DNA from: an uncultured Dysgonomonas sp.
GTDB taxonomy: Bacteria > Bacteroidota > Bacteroidia > Bacteroidales > Dysgonomonadaceae
DNA length: 64,000 nt
NCBI RefSeq assembly: GCF_900079725.1
Contig: NZ_LT599032.1
Coordinates: 4,460,054-4,524,053 of the forward strand
Reading direction: 5' to 3'
Positions 8,656-17,107 of the stretch are shown in pieces. Position numbers and translations under genes: made by a program. The stretch's first letter is position 1, and each line of letters starts with the position of its first letter. The notes under the pieces are model-generated. The model saw only the letters and a list, made by a program, of their open reading frames with translations. It made no database searches and had not been told where the DNA came from.

Positions 8656-10563
8656 ATGGATACCTATCACAAAATACTCAAACAGTATTGGGGTTATGAA
8701 GAATTTCGCCCTTTACAGGAAGATATTATCCATTCCGTCAGCCAGGGAAAAGATACGCTGGGGCTGATGCCCACAGGCGGAGGAAAATCACTGACCTTTC
8801 AGGTGCCGGCAATGGCAATGGAAGGTCTTTGTCTTGTTGTCACTCCGCTTATCGCCCTGATGAAAGATCAGGTGGATAATCTGCGTCAGAGAAATATAAA
8901 ATCATTGGCCGTATATTCGGGGATGACCCGGCAGGAGATTATCACTACGCTTGAAAACGCCATCTTCGGTGATTATAAATTCCTCTATGTGTCACCCGAA
9001 CGACTGGCTACCCAACTATTCCTGAGTAAACTTCGCGATATGAATGTTTGTCTGCTGGTAGTGGACGAATCGCATTGTATATCCCAGTGGGGTTATGATT
9101 TCCGTCCATCCTATCTCAAGATAGCGGCTATTCGCGAGCATCTGCCCGGTGTGCCTGTTCTGGCTCTCACCGCGACAGCTACCCCGGAGGTGATAGATGA
9201 TATTCAGGAACAATTGCATTTCAGTAAAAAGAATGTCTTCAGGAAAAGCTTTGAGCGTAAGAATCTGGCCTATATTGTCCGTAATACGGAAAATAAGCCG
9301 GAAGAACTTGTCCGGTTGCTTGAGAAAATAAAGGGTTCCACCATCATCTATGTGCGTAGCCGCCAGAAAACGAAGGAGATGTCGGATTTCCTTATACAAC
9401 AAGGTTTTTCCGCCGATTTTTACCATGCCGGACTGAGCAGTGAAGATAAATCACGGAAGCAGAGCTGCTGGAAGAATAATGAAAAACGGATCATTGTTTG
9501 TACCAATGCTTTCGGTATGGGAATTGATAAACCGGATGTGCGGCTGGTAGTGCATACCGACCTGCCCAATTCGGTAGAAGAATACTTTCAGGAAGCAGGG
9601 CGCGCGGGACGCGATGGGGAAAAGGCTTTTGCTGTAATCTTATACCATAAGAACGATAGTGTAAAACTGAAAAAGCGTATAAGGGATGAGTTTCCCGAAC
9701 GGGAATTTATCTCTCAGGTATATGATTCGCTCGCTTACTTTTTCCAGGTGGCCGAAGGTTTCGGGGTGGGTATGGTATATGATTTTAATATACAGCAGTT
9801 CTGTGCTACTTACAAATATCCTCTTCTGCCTACTCATAATGCACTCAGGATATTGGATCTGGCAGGCTATATAGAATACACCGACGAGATAGATAACCGT
9901 TCGCGGGTGATGTTTACAGTTTACAGAGATGATCTGTATCATTACGATTTTGAGCGGGAATATGAGCAACTTGTAAATACTATCCTTCGTCTTTACACAG
10001 GTTTATTTACCAATTATGTAACCATTAACGAGGCCGAAATAGGCCTGAAGACGGACAAAAGCCGGAAAGCTGTATATGAAATGCTGAAAATGCTGGATAA
10101 ACGCAATATTATCGATTATATTCCTCATAAAAAAACGCCTCTGGTAGCATACACCCGTCAGCGGGTGGACAAGAAATACCTGATTATACCACGTCTTGTA
10201 AACGAAGACCGTAAAGACCGTTTCGAAAAGCGGATACTGGCGATGAGTCATTATGCAGAGCAGGATGAGCTGTGTCGCAGCCGTATTTTGTTATCTTACT
10301 TCAATGAGAAAGATATCAGCGATTGCGGACAATGTGATGTTTGCCTGGCCAAGAACGATTCGGGAATGACGAATGCAAAGTTCAATAAGATATCATTGGA
10401 TATAAAAGAATTGCTTAAGGACGGGGAACGATCCATAGATGATATAACAGGTGTATTGTCTGATTACCAGGCGCAGGATGTGACCGGGGCCATCCGTTTT
10501 ATGACGGATAGGGGAGTCCTTGAAATGCAATCGGGGAAGATAAGAATGAAAAACGAAAAATGA
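8656..10563 (+). CDS. recQ: ATP-dependent DNA helicase RecQ
   Basis: 635 aa from the ATG at 8656; the in-frame TTG at 8641 lies inside the octamer array and is not favoured. Superfamily 2 helicase motifs are complete: FRPLQEDII (motif 0), MPTGGGKSLTF (Walker A), VVDESHCISQWGYDFRPSY (DESH box), LALTATAT (motif III) and QEAGRAGRDG (motif VI). The RecQ zinc-binding region appears as CRSRILLSYF...DCGQCDVC, followed by a winged-helix-like tail. There is no HRDC domain, as in the shorter RecQ paralogues. The last codons (...RMKNEK) fall inside a heptamer repeat array, so the C-terminus may have been reshaped by repeat DNA. Confidence 0.93.
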   Translation: MDTYHKILKQYWGYEEFRPLQEDIIHSVSQGKDTLGLMPTGGGKSLTFQVPAMAMEGLCLVVTPLIALMKDQVDNLRQRNIKSLAVYSGMTRQEIITTLENAIFGDYKFLYVSPERLATQLFLSKLRDMNVCLLVVDESHCISQWGYDFRPSYLKIAAIREHLPGVPVLALTATATPEVIDDIQEQLHFSKKNVFRKSFERKNLAYIVRNTENKPEELVRLLEKIKGSTIIYVRSRQKTKEMSDFLIQQGFSADFYHAGLSSEDKSRKQSCWKNNEKRIIVCTNAFGMGIDKPDVRLVVHTDLPNSVEEYFQEAGRAGRDGEKAFAVILYHKNDSVKLKKRIRDEFPEREFISQVYDSLAYFFQVAEGFGVGMVYDFNIQQFCATYKYPLLPTHNALRILDLAGYIEYTDEIDNRSRVMFTVYRDDLYHYDFEREYEQLVNTILRLYTGLFTNYVTINEAEIGLKTDKSRKAVYEMLKMLDKRNIIDYIPHKKTPLVAYTRQRVDKKYLIIPRLVNEDRKDRFEKRILAMSHYAEQDELCRSRILLSYFNEKDISDCGQCDVCLAKNDSGMTNAKFNKISLDIKELLKDGERSIDDITGVLSDYQAQDVTGAIRFMTDRGVLEMQSGKIRMKNEK

Positions 10564-10642
10564 AAAATGAAGAATAACTTGTTTACTCGTATCTTGTATC
10601 TCGTTTACTTGTGACTTGTAACCGCCCATAGGGCAAAGTGAA
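10545..10642. repeat. Heptamer array overlapping the recQ 3' end
   Basis: Fourteen 7-bp words in one register, beginning aatgaaa, aacgaaa within the last recQ codons and continuing with cttgt/tcgta-type words. The segment 10615-10641 is identical over 27 bp to 14322-14348 before the LptF/LptG gene and contains the small palindrome GCCCATAGGGC. Confidence 0.7.
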
Positions 10643-10660
10643 AAGTATTTTGACCCGAAG

Positions 10661-11089
10661 TCAGACCAGACTCTTCTTAAAACGAACGACAGTTAGCAGA
10701 TCTTTTACCTGTTCCTGGCTGCTTATATTAAAAATCATCGGGAGCAAACGGCCTGCCGGTTTTGTTATGGCAAATTCATCTTTAACCGTCTTGGCGATAT
10801 CCAGAGCTGCAATTTTTTCAAGGTGCTTTTCAGTAAAATAGAAACTTGTTTTGAAATATCCTTCCCAGACCGAAAGCCACAATACCGTTTTTTTCTTATA
10901 AAGTACTTTGCCGAACCATGCTTTCCCATCATTATAGAACCGCCATTCAATAACCAGCGCATATTCTTCGTCTGTAATCGTTTCAAGGAAAGAAGCCAGC
11001 ACATGATAGATGCTTTCTCCGAGCACGTTTTCTAGCACTTCTTCGGATGGGAAAATATCCGGGTCTCTCAATAGCATTTTTGGTTCCAT
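10661..11089 (-). CDS. DUF3788 family protein
   Basis: 142 aa. The sequence EWRFYNDGKAWFGKVLYKKKTVLWLSVWEGYF followed by FYFTEKH is the recognisable core of DUF3788, a Bacteroidales and Firmicutes family of unknown function. The start is set at 11089 (MEPKMLLRDPDIFPSEE) because a strong promoter at 11116-11145 lies between it and the longer in-frame start at 11143. The protein is soluble, with no signal or membrane segment. It is monocistronic on the minus strand and converges on recQ. Confidence 0.85.
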   Translation of the reverse strand: MEPKMLLRDPDIFPSEEVLENVLGESIYHVLASFLETITDEEYALVIEWRFYNDGKAWFGKVLYKKKTVLWLSVWEGYFKTSFYFTEKHLEKIAALDIAKTVKDEFAITKPAGRLLPMIFNISSQEQVKDLLTVVRFKKSLV

Positions 11090-11115
11090 GGTTTCAAGAT
11101 TGGTTAGTTTGTTAA

Positions 11116-11145
11116 CAAAGATATGTTTTTTTCTGATTTTCACAA
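11116..11145 (-). promoter_or_regulatory. Promoter of the DUF3788 gene
   Basis: On the minus strand a TTG (11145-11143) is followed by a 19-bp spacer and TATCTTTG (11123-11116), a close match to the Bacteroidetes sigma-ABfr promoter. It ends 26 bp before the preferred ATG and decides the start choice. Confidence 0.75.
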
Positions 11146-11232
11146 TTTTAGTTGCTGCTATTAAGTAAAATCTCAGATATTAATCTTTATTGTTATCAAA
11201 ATCCAATTCATTTATCTATAGTAAAAAACGCT

Positions 11233-11260
11233 GTTAGCTATTGGCCGATAGCTATTCGTT
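11233..11260. repeat. Short heptamer array
   Basis: Four 7-bp words in phase, gttagct, attggcc, then gatagct and attcgtt. TAGCTAT (11235-11241) pairs with ATAGCTA (11248-11254). The words resemble those at 49211-49245 and 58990-59024. The rest of the gap to 11329 holds a CT/GA-rich stretch (11287-11312) with ggaggct, similar to 59040-59070. Confidence 0.5.
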
Positions 11261-11329
11261 TAATTTATTAATCAATGCCTTTTGTCGCCTCTCCTTTGAG
11301 GAAGACGGGAGGCTCAAACCTTTGACATT

Positions 11330-11581
11330 ATGAAATATACCAACAAAACCGCCACACGTATCATTGAAATGATAGAACAAGACCTTTTCGGCGTATCCGA
11401 AATCTGTAAGATCGTCAATATCAATCCTAAGACTTTCTACCACTGGAAGAAAACCCGCCCCGAATTTAATGAAGCGGTGGATAATGCCATCACCCTCCGC
11501 GAAGAAACACTTGTCGCTTCTGCCCGTATTGGACTGAAACAATTACTGGAGGGTTATGTGCAGAAAATAATAGAACATTAA
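11330..11581 (+). CDS. Short helix-turn-helix protein, possible phage terminase small-subunit remnant
   Basis: 83 aa. The helix-turn-helix segment is VSEICKIVNINPKTFYHWKK (about residues 22-41), followed by RPEFNEAVDNAI and REETLVASARIGLKQLLEGY. This resembles the N-terminal homeodomain-like part of phage small terminase or phBC6A51-type proteins, which normally continue well beyond this point. The frame stops abruptly after GYVQKIIEH, so the gene is probably truncated. There are no other phage genes nearby. It may still be expressed as a small DNA-binding protein. Confidence 0.6.
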   Translation: MKYTNKTATRIIEMIEQDLFGVSEICKIVNINPKTFYHWKKTRPEFNEAVDNAITLREETLVASARIGLKQLLEGYVQKIIEH

Positions 11582-11711
11582 AAGATAACTACAGATTCGA
11601 ATTTATAATTGATTTCCGTTACTTTCGTTACATTTTAACGATATATAGTTAATAAATGTAAAGTGTTCTATTTAATATTTATTTATATTTTCGCCGTTGT
11701 TTAATTCGTTT

Positions 11712-11745
11712 TTTGTTAAACGAATACACAATTATATTATCTTTG
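11712..11745 (+). promoter_or_regulatory. Promoter of the CBS/CorC membrane protein gene
   Basis: TTTG at 11712-11715 and TATCTTTG at 11738-11745 are separated by 22 bp, slightly long for the class. The palindrome ATTCGTTT (11704-11711) with AAACGAAT (11718-11725) surrounds the upstream box and could be an operator. Confidence 0.6.
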
Positions 11746-11769
11746 CACTATTATCATTCATATTAAAAT

Positions 11770-13116
11770 ATGGACATTTTCATATCGATTTTAATTACTC
11801 TTTTATTCGTATTTCTTAATGGTTTTTTTGTTGCGGCAGAATTCGCAATTGTAAAAGTTCGGTCTTCTCAACTAGAATTGAAAGCTCAGGCAGGCAGCCG
11901 TGCAGCTATTCTTTCAAAAAAAATAGTAACACACCTCGATTCCTATCTGGCTGCGACCCAGTTTGGTATTACCATAGCCAGTCTTGCTTTAGGTTGGATC
12001 GGTGAGCCTGTGGTATCCAAGATAATCAAAGAAGTAATCGGACTGTTCAATATTGAACTTGCCCCGTCTGTACTGTCTACAGTATCGCTGATTACCGCGT
12101 TTATTATAATCACTATATTGCATATTGTATTGGGAGAGTTGGCTCCTAAATCATTGGCTATCCAGCGTTCGGAGCAGACAACGCTTGCTGTTGCATATCC
12201 TTTGCATGGCTTTTATTGGATTTGCCGTCCTTTCATCTGGTTATTGAATGGCATTGCCAATCTCGTACTCAAGATGGTTGGGCTGCATACTGTTTCGGAA
12301 CAGGAAGTATATAGTAGCGACGAGTTGCGCTATCTGGTAGATCAGGCGAAAGAAAGCGGGAAGGTAGACAGTACCGAATTTGATATCATCCAGAACGCAT
12401 TTGATTTCTCGGAGCGTACCGCCCGCCAGATAATGGTTCCGCGTACACAAGTGGTGGCCATAGACGTGAACGATTACGATGAAAAGACATTGGAATTTGT
12501 AATAGAAGAAGGATATTCCCGTGTACCATGTTACGAAGATAATATCGACAATACCATTGGTGTAGTCCATTTGAAAGATATATTGAAAAAGATGCGTATC
12601 AGTAGTGGAGATGTGAATATACGCTCTATTATACGCCCTGTTTCATTTACGCCCGAGACAAAACGTATCGGGCAGCTCTTGAAAGAGTTTCAGGTAAAAC
12701 ATCAGCAAATAGCTATGGTGCTGAACGAATATGGTGGAGTAGAGGGTGTTATCTCAATGGAGGATATACTCGAAGAATTGGTTGGGGAAATACAGGACGA
12801 ATATGATAATGAAATTCCTTTTGTAGAACAAACCGGAGAAAATACATACTCGGTAATAGCTACGGCTGCCATATCCGACATCAATGATGAGTTGCCGCAC
12901 CCGATAGACAAAGATAAGCAGTATGATACCCTTGCCGGATATCTTATCGATAAATTCGGGCGTATTCCAAATACACATGATAAGCTGGAAGCAGAAGATT
13001 ATCAGTTTACGGTAATAAAGAAAAATAAGACATCGATTGTTGTGGTTCAACTAAAAGACTTAATAGCAAAAGAGGAAGCAGATGATGCTGAACAATCAAA
13101 GACCACTCAAATCTGA
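11770..13116 (+). CDS. CNNM/CorC-family membrane protein (DUF21, CBS pair, CorC_HlyC)
   Basis: 448 aa inner-membrane protein often annotated as a hemolysin-family protein. The DUF21/CNNM transmembrane domain spans about residues 1-190, with FNGFFVAAEFAIVKVR and ATQFGITIASLALGWIGEP. The CBS pair covers about 215-335; its first repeat begins after RQIMVPRTQVVAID and the second carries AMVLNEYGGVEGVISMEDILEELVGEI. A C-terminal CorC_HlyC domain (about 350-435) is present. Family members are linked to Mg2+ or Co2+ transport and efflux; haemolysis is not implied. It starts a plus-strand run, with tgt only 13 bp downstream. Confidence 0.92.
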   Translation: MDIFISILITLLFVFLNGFFVAAEFAIVKVRSSQLELKAQAGSRAAILSKKIVTHLDSYLAATQFGITIASLALGWIGEPVVSKIIKEVIGLFNIELAPSVLSTVSLITAFIIITILHIVLGELAPKSLAIQRSEQTTLAVAYPLHGFYWICRPFIWLLNGIANLVLKMVGLHTVSEQEVYSSDELRYLVDQAKESGKVDSTEFDIIQNAFDFSERTARQIMVPRTQVVAIDVNDYDEKTLEFVIEEGYSRVPCYEDNIDNTIGVVHLKDILKKMRISSGDVNIRSIIRPVSFTPETKRIGQLLKEFQVKHQQIAMVLNEYGGVEGVISMEDILEELVGEIQDEYDNEIPFVEQTGENTYSVIATAAISDINDELPHPIDKDKQYDTLAGYLIDKFGRIPNTHDKLEAEDYQFTVIKKNKTSIVVVQLKDLIAKEEADDAEQSKTTQI

Positions 13117-13129
13117 TTAGAACGGAATA

Positions 13130-14260
13130 ATGGATTTTAAACTTCAATATACTGACGGGCAGACTAAAGCCAGAGCAGGACTTATAACAACCGATCACGG
13201 ACAGATAGAGACCCCTATTTTTATGCCGGTGGGTACTCAGGGGGCGGTGAAAGCCGTACATATGACCGAACTGAAAAATGATATAGAAGCGCAGATCATT
13301 CTGGGGAATACATATCATCTGTATCTGCGTCCGGGCCTGGAAATACTTAAGCAAGCAGGTGGTTTGCATAAGTTTAACAGCTGGGATAAGCCTATACTGA
13401 CCGACAGTGGCGGGTTTCAGGTATTTTCTTTAGCCGAAAACCGGAAACTGACAGAAGAAGGTGCTATATTCCGGTCTCATATAGATGGTTCGAAGCACTT
13501 TTTTACACCCGAATCCGTTATGGATATTCAGAGGGTGATAGGGGCGGATATCATTATGGCTTTCGATGAATGTACACCGGGAGATGCTGATTATGCATAT
13601 GCAAAAAAGTCTCTTGATTTGACAGAACGATGGCTCGACCGATGCTTTACCCAGTTTAACGGCACTGAATGTGAGTATGGGTATAAGCAAGCCTTATTTC
13701 CTATTGTGCAGGGTTGTGTCTATCCTGACTTACGCCGCAGAGCCGCAGAAAATGTAGCTTCGAAAGGTGCAGACGGGAATGCTATCGGAGGATTGGCCGT
13801 GGGCGAACCTACCGAGAAAATGTACGAGATGATTGAAGTGGTAAACGAAATACTACCAGCCGATAAACCCCGTTATCTGATGGGAGTGGGCACACCGGCC
13901 AATATACTGGAAGCCATAGAGCGGGGTGTGGATATGTTCGATTGTATTATGCCTACCCGTAACGGACGCAATGGGCAACTGTTTACCCGTAATGGTATAA
14001 TGAATATGCGTAACAAGAAATGGGCTGACGATTTTTCTCCGATCGAAGAAAATGGAGCGTCATTTGTTGATACTTTATATACAAAAGCATATCTTCGTCA
14101 TCTGTTTATTACGAATGAAATATTAGGATTACAGATAGCTTCTATACATAATCTGGCTTTTTACTTGCAACTGGTTAAAGAAGCACGTGAGCATATTATT
14201 GCAGGAGATTTTTCCGGTTGGAAGAAAGAAATGGTAGAGAATGTTTCAAGAAGGATATAA
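13130..14260 (+). CDS. tgt: Queuine tRNA-ribosyltransferase (tRNA-guanine transglycosylase)
   Basis: 376 aa enzyme that exchanges guanine-34 for a queuosine precursor in tRNAs with GUN anticodons. Diagnostic segments are ILGNTYHLYLRPG, LTDSGGFQVFSL (first catalytic Asp), GGLAVGEP, RYLMGVGTP and DMFDCIMPTRNGR (nucleophile Asp). Residues 300-330 are odd. The CxCxxC zinc ligands of E. coli Tgt are replaced: SFVDTLYTKAYLRHL aligns with the cysteine cluster but has no cysteine, although the later IHN histidine is kept. I recall the same loss in other Bacteroidota Tgt proteins, so this is probably a lineage trait rather than inactivation. Confidence 0.95.
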   Translation: MDFKLQYTDGQTKARAGLITTDHGQIETPIFMPVGTQGAVKAVHMTELKNDIEAQIILGNTYHLYLRPGLEILKQAGGLHKFNSWDKPILTDSGGFQVFSLAENRKLTEEGAIFRSHIDGSKHFFTPESVMDIQRVIGADIIMAFDECTPGDADYAYAKKSLDLTERWLDRCFTQFNGTECEYGYKQALFPIVQGCVYPDLRRRAAENVASKGADGNAIGGLAVGEPTEKMYEMIEVVNEILPADKPRYLMGVGTPANILEAIERGVDMFDCIMPTRNGRNGQLFTRNGIMNMRNKKWADDFSPIEENGASFVDTLYTKAYLRHLFITNEILGLQIASIHNLAFYLQLVKEAREHIIAGDFSGWKKEMVENVSRRI

Positions 14261-14266
14261 ATAATT

Positions 14267-14348
14267 AATTAAGAATTAAGAATTAAGAATTAAGAATTAA
14301 GAATTAAGAATAACTTGTCTACTTGTAACCGCCCATAGGGCAAAGTGA
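14267..14348. repeat. Heptamer array with six perfect aattaag units
   Basis: aattaag is repeated six times without error (14267-14308). It continues in the same 7-bp register through aataact and tgtctac, then runs into the 27-bp segment 14322-14348 that is identical to 10615-10641. It fills the gap between tgt and the permease gene. A perfect short array like this can change length by slippage. Confidence 0.8.
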
Positions 14349-14354
14349 TTGAAA

Positions 14355-15452
14355 ATGAAAATACTTTCGATACTCGACAGATATATTATTAAGAAGTTTC
14401 TGGGGACTTATATATTCTCCATTATTCTTATTATATCCATTGCTGTCGTATTCGATATAAATGAAAAGCTGGATAAGTTTCTGGATAAAAAGGCTCCGTT
14501 GACAGCGATAATATTTGATTATTACGTCAACTTTGTGCCCTATTATACAAACCTGTTTAGTGCTTTGTTTGTATTTATAGCCGTTATATTTTTTACATCA
14601 AAACTGGCCGATAATTCTGAGATTATCGCCATGTTATCGAATGGGATGAGCTTCAAACGGCTGATGAAGCCATATATGATATCGGCCGGGATCATTGCGA
14701 TATTTTCATTCGTTCTCAGTAGTTTTATAATCCCTCCAGCCAATGTGACCCGTATCAAGTTTCAGAATAAGTATGTAAGGGATAAGAGTGTGGAATACGC
14801 TTCAGGTATTCAGCTTCAGGTAGATAAAGGTGTTATTTTATATATAGAGCGGTTCGATAATAAGACGAAGGAAGGATACAACCTGTCTCTCGATAAAATT
14901 GAAGATAAGGAGCTTAAATCTCGTCTGACAGCTCAACGTATAAAATACGACACTGCATATCACTGGGAACTGTATAACTATAAGATACGTGAATTGCAGG
15001 GAATGAAAGAGATTATCAGCAACGGGGATAAGATAGATACTACATTGAATGTAGTGCCCAGCGATTTCCTGATATCTGTAAACGATTTTGAGCAAATGAC
15101 TACCCCTGTATTATATAAATATATACAGCGGCAGAAAGATAAAGGTATTGCAACTGTGGGCGATGTGAGTATCACTCAGTTCGAGATTGAATTTCACAAA
15201 CGCTTTGCTTCTGTTTTCTCTGCGTTTATCCTCACTATTATAGGAGCTTCTTTGTCGGCCCGTAAAGTAAAAGGTGGTATGGGGCTGAATATAGGTATAG
15301 GATTAGGGCTTAGTGTATCATATATTATGTTCCAGACGGTTAGTTCCTCATTTGCCGTATCGGGGACTATGCCTGCGTGGCTGGCTGTGTGGATTCCGAA
15401 TCTGGTGTTTATGGCAATAGCTGCATATCTATATTCCAGAGCTCCGAATTAA
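14355..15452 (+). CDS. LptF/LptG-family permease
   Basis: 365 aa membrane component of the LPS transport (Lpt) ABC system, which extracts lipopolysaccharide from the inner membrane. The ATG at 14355 is preferred over an in-frame TTG at 14349. The family pattern is clear: LDRYIIKKFLGTYIFS leads into helix 1, followed by two more helices to about residue 120 (with NSEIIAMLSNGMSF). A periplasmic jelly-roll region (about 125-265) comes next, then HKRFASVFSAFILTIIGASLSARKVKGGMGLNI and two last helices. LptF and LptG cannot be told apart from this alone. KdsC, also an LPS gene, follows 18 bp later. Confidence 0.9.
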   Translation: MKILSILDRYIIKKFLGTYIFSIILIISIAVVFDINEKLDKFLDKKAPLTAIIFDYYVNFVPYYTNLFSALFVFIAVIFFTSKLADNSEIIAMLSNGMSFKRLMKPYMISAGIIAIFSFVLSSFIIPPANVTRIKFQNKYVRDKSVEYASGIQLQVDKGVILYIERFDNKTKEGYNLSLDKIEDKELKSRLTAQRIKYDTAYHWELYNYKIRELQGMKEIISNGDKIDTTLNVVPSDFLISVNDFEQMTTPVLYKYIQRQKDKGIATVGDVSITQFEIEFHKRFASVFSAFILTIIGASLSARKVKGGMGLNIGIGLGLSVSYIMFQTVSSSFAVSGTMPAWLAVWIPNLVFMAIAAYLYSRAPN

Positions 15453-15470
15453 GAGTTAAAATTTATACAT

Positions 15471-15992
15471 ATGAGTACTGTAAATTATGACCTTAGTAAG
15501 ATTAAGGCATTTATATTTGATGTAGACGGGGTTTTGTCTCCCGATTCTATTCCCTTGTCTCCTGAGGGTGAGCCTATGCGTATGGTGAATATAAAAGACG
15601 GGTATGCCATTAACCTTGCAGTAAAACATGGATATGGCGTAGCGATCATTACAGGAGGCGATACGGAGGCTGTAAGGCTGCGTTTCTCCCGCTTGGGGAT
15701 AAAAGATATCTATATGAAGTCGAAGATTAAGATACATGACTTCAACGACTATATTCAGCGGACAGGCTATAAGCCGGAAGAGATTATGTATGCCGGAGAC
15801 GATATACCTGATTATCATGTAATGCAATCGGTAGGATTGTCTGTTGCCCCGGCTGATGCGGCACATGAAATAAGAAGCATGGCGCGGTATATTTCACATT
15901 GCAAAGGTGGGCATGGAGTCGCTCGCGATATAATCGAGCAGGTAATGAAAGTACATGGTAAATGGATGAGTGAGGAAGCTTTCGGTTGGTAG
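15471..15992 (+). CDS. kdsC: KdsC-type HAD phosphatase (3-deoxy-D-manno-octulosonate 8-phosphate phosphatase)
   Basis: 173 aa HAD hydrolase without a cap domain, the size of KdsC enzymes that remove phosphate from KDO-8-P on the way to lipid A/KDO. Motif I is [11 protein letters not shown], motif II the T of AIITGGDT, then KIKIHDF for the conserved Lys region and motif [13 protein letters not shown]. The segment [34 protein letters not shown] is typical of KdsC. It lies directly after the LptF/LptG permease. The related N-acylneuraminate cytidylyltransferase-associated phosphatases are the main alternative. Confidence 0.88.
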   Translation: MSTVNYDLSKIKAFIFDVDGVLSPDSIPLSPEGEPMRMVNIKDGYAINLAVKHGYGVAIITGGDTEAVRLRFSRLGIKDIYMKSKIKIHDFNDYIQRTGYKPEEIMYAGDDIPDYHVMQSVGLSVAPADAAHEIRSMARYISHCKGGHGVARDIIEQVMKVHGKWMSEEAFGW

Positions 15993-16004
15993 TAATATAT
16001 TTGT

Positions 16005-16766
16005 CTATTGGCTCATTCTGTGAATATTTTCGCTTATTAGCTTATATATTTTCTTTATCTTCTCGTCCTCTATCATTTCCATATGCTTGTCAATGATATT
16101 CTTGTCGTAGCGGATGGCGGGACCGGTTTGTGCTTCACCCGGAGTTAATGAATGTACCTTTGATGCGGTTTCATCTATAAGTGGTAAGGCTACATCAAAG
16201 GGAAGGTTTACTTTCTTCAGGAACAGTTCGGACAGAGCGTACATATGATTGGTGAAGTTACAAGCAAATACCCCGGTCAGGTGTATATATTTCCTGTCTT
16301 CGGATGATAGTTCGGATACTTTACCGGATAGTTGGCTGGCAATAGCATGTAATATATTCAGACTTTTTGTATCGGATGCTTCTACAAAAACAGGAATATT
16401 ATGCCAATCCACATTTCTGTCTTTACTGAATGTCTGGAATGGATAGATTACTCCATAGTTGTCTGTATATTTACTGAAGATATCCATCGGTACGCTTCCT
16501 GCAGTATGGATCCATGTACCATCGTTGTTTGGTAATTGAGAAGCTATACTATCCAGTACAGAATCTTTTACCGAAAAGATATACAAATCGGCATCATTGA
16601 TTACCGAAGTGATGTCTGTAGTAGGGACAGCATGTACCTGTTCAGCTAAGACGAATGCAGACTCCAAAGTGCGGCTATAAACTTGTATAATATCAAAGGA
16701 TTTTTTATACAGTTCTGTAGCCAGATGGGTTGCTACATTTCCGGCACCTATGAATACGACTTTCAT
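16005..16766 (-). CDS. Rossmann-like and DUF2520 domain protein
   Basis: 253 aa. The N-terminal Rossmann motif VVFIGAGNVATHLATELYKK resembles NADP-dependent F420 oxidoreductases. WIHTAGSVPMDIF and GVIYPFQTFSKD mark the junction, and the C-terminal half is a helical DUF2520 domain with HLTGVFACNFTNHMYALSE and GPAIRYDKNIIDKH. The function is unestablished, though the fold suggests an NAD(P)-linked reductase. It overlaps the upstream small membrane protein gene by a single base, so it is the last gene of the minus-strand topA run. It is convergent with kdsC at a 12-bp gap. Confidence 0.87.
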   Translation of the reverse strand: MKVVFIGAGNVATHLATELYKKSFDIIQVYSRTLESAFVLAEQVHAVPTTDITSVINDADLYIFSVKDSVLDSIASQLPNNDGTWIHTAGSVPMDIFSKYTDNYGVIYPFQTFSKDRNVDWHNIPVFVEASDTKSLNILHAIASQLSGKVSELSSEDRKYIHLTGVFACNFTNHMYALSELFLKKVNLPFDVALPLIDETASKVHSLTPGEAQTGPAIRYDKNIIDKHMEMIEDEKIKKIYKLISENIHRMSQ

Positions 16767-17104
16767 CAGTTTTTCTTTGCGGTGAGTACCATTGCTACAC
16801 CTGCTATGATCAGACCTAGTGGTACTATCAGATTGGAATAGTCACTTAGCCATCCGAAAAACAAGTCGGCATTGAGTATGATGCCTATCCCCAGAAATAT
16901 CCAGCCAAGGATCTTTTTGGGTTGTGTAATCAGAAATACGATTCCTCCTATAAGGAAGAATACACCGACACTAATAAGTTTCTGCCCGTAAGGTATCTGT
17001 CTGAGAAACCCTAGCTTGTCTAATAAGAATAATACCCCGAAGATGAGGATGGTTATTCCGTAAGATAGGCGGTCGTTGGATGCTTTATTCGAACTTGTTG
17101 CCAT
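16766..17104 (-). CDS. Small membrane protein, LiaF/DUF5668-like transmembrane domain
   Basis: 112 aa with four predicted hydrophobic helices: YGITILIFGVLFLLDKLGF, LISVGVFFLIGGIVFLI, ILGWIFLGIGIILNADLFF and LIVPLGLIIAGVAMVLT. The gap between this pattern and the LiaI/LiaF transmembrane domain (DUF5668-type) is small, but the cytosolic regulatory part is absent. Role unknown. It starts 3 bp after the nitroreductase stop and overlaps the DUF2520 start, which indicates translational coupling. Confidence 0.75.
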   Translation of the reverse strand: MATSSNKASNDRLSYGITILIFGVLFLLDKLGFLRQIPYGQKLISVGVFFLIGGIVFLITQPKKILGWIFLGIGIILNADLFFGWLSDYSNLIVPLGLIIAGVAMVLTAKKN

Positions 17105-17107
17105 AAT

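Noticed and set aside
11090-11143. Longer N-terminus for the DUF3788 protein
   Set aside because: A consensus promoter lies between the two starts, and homologues begin near MEPK.
14267-14308. Possible CRISPR or microsatellite-like array
   Set aside because: The units are 7 bp with no spacers and no cas genes nearby, so it is a heptamer array and not CRISPR.
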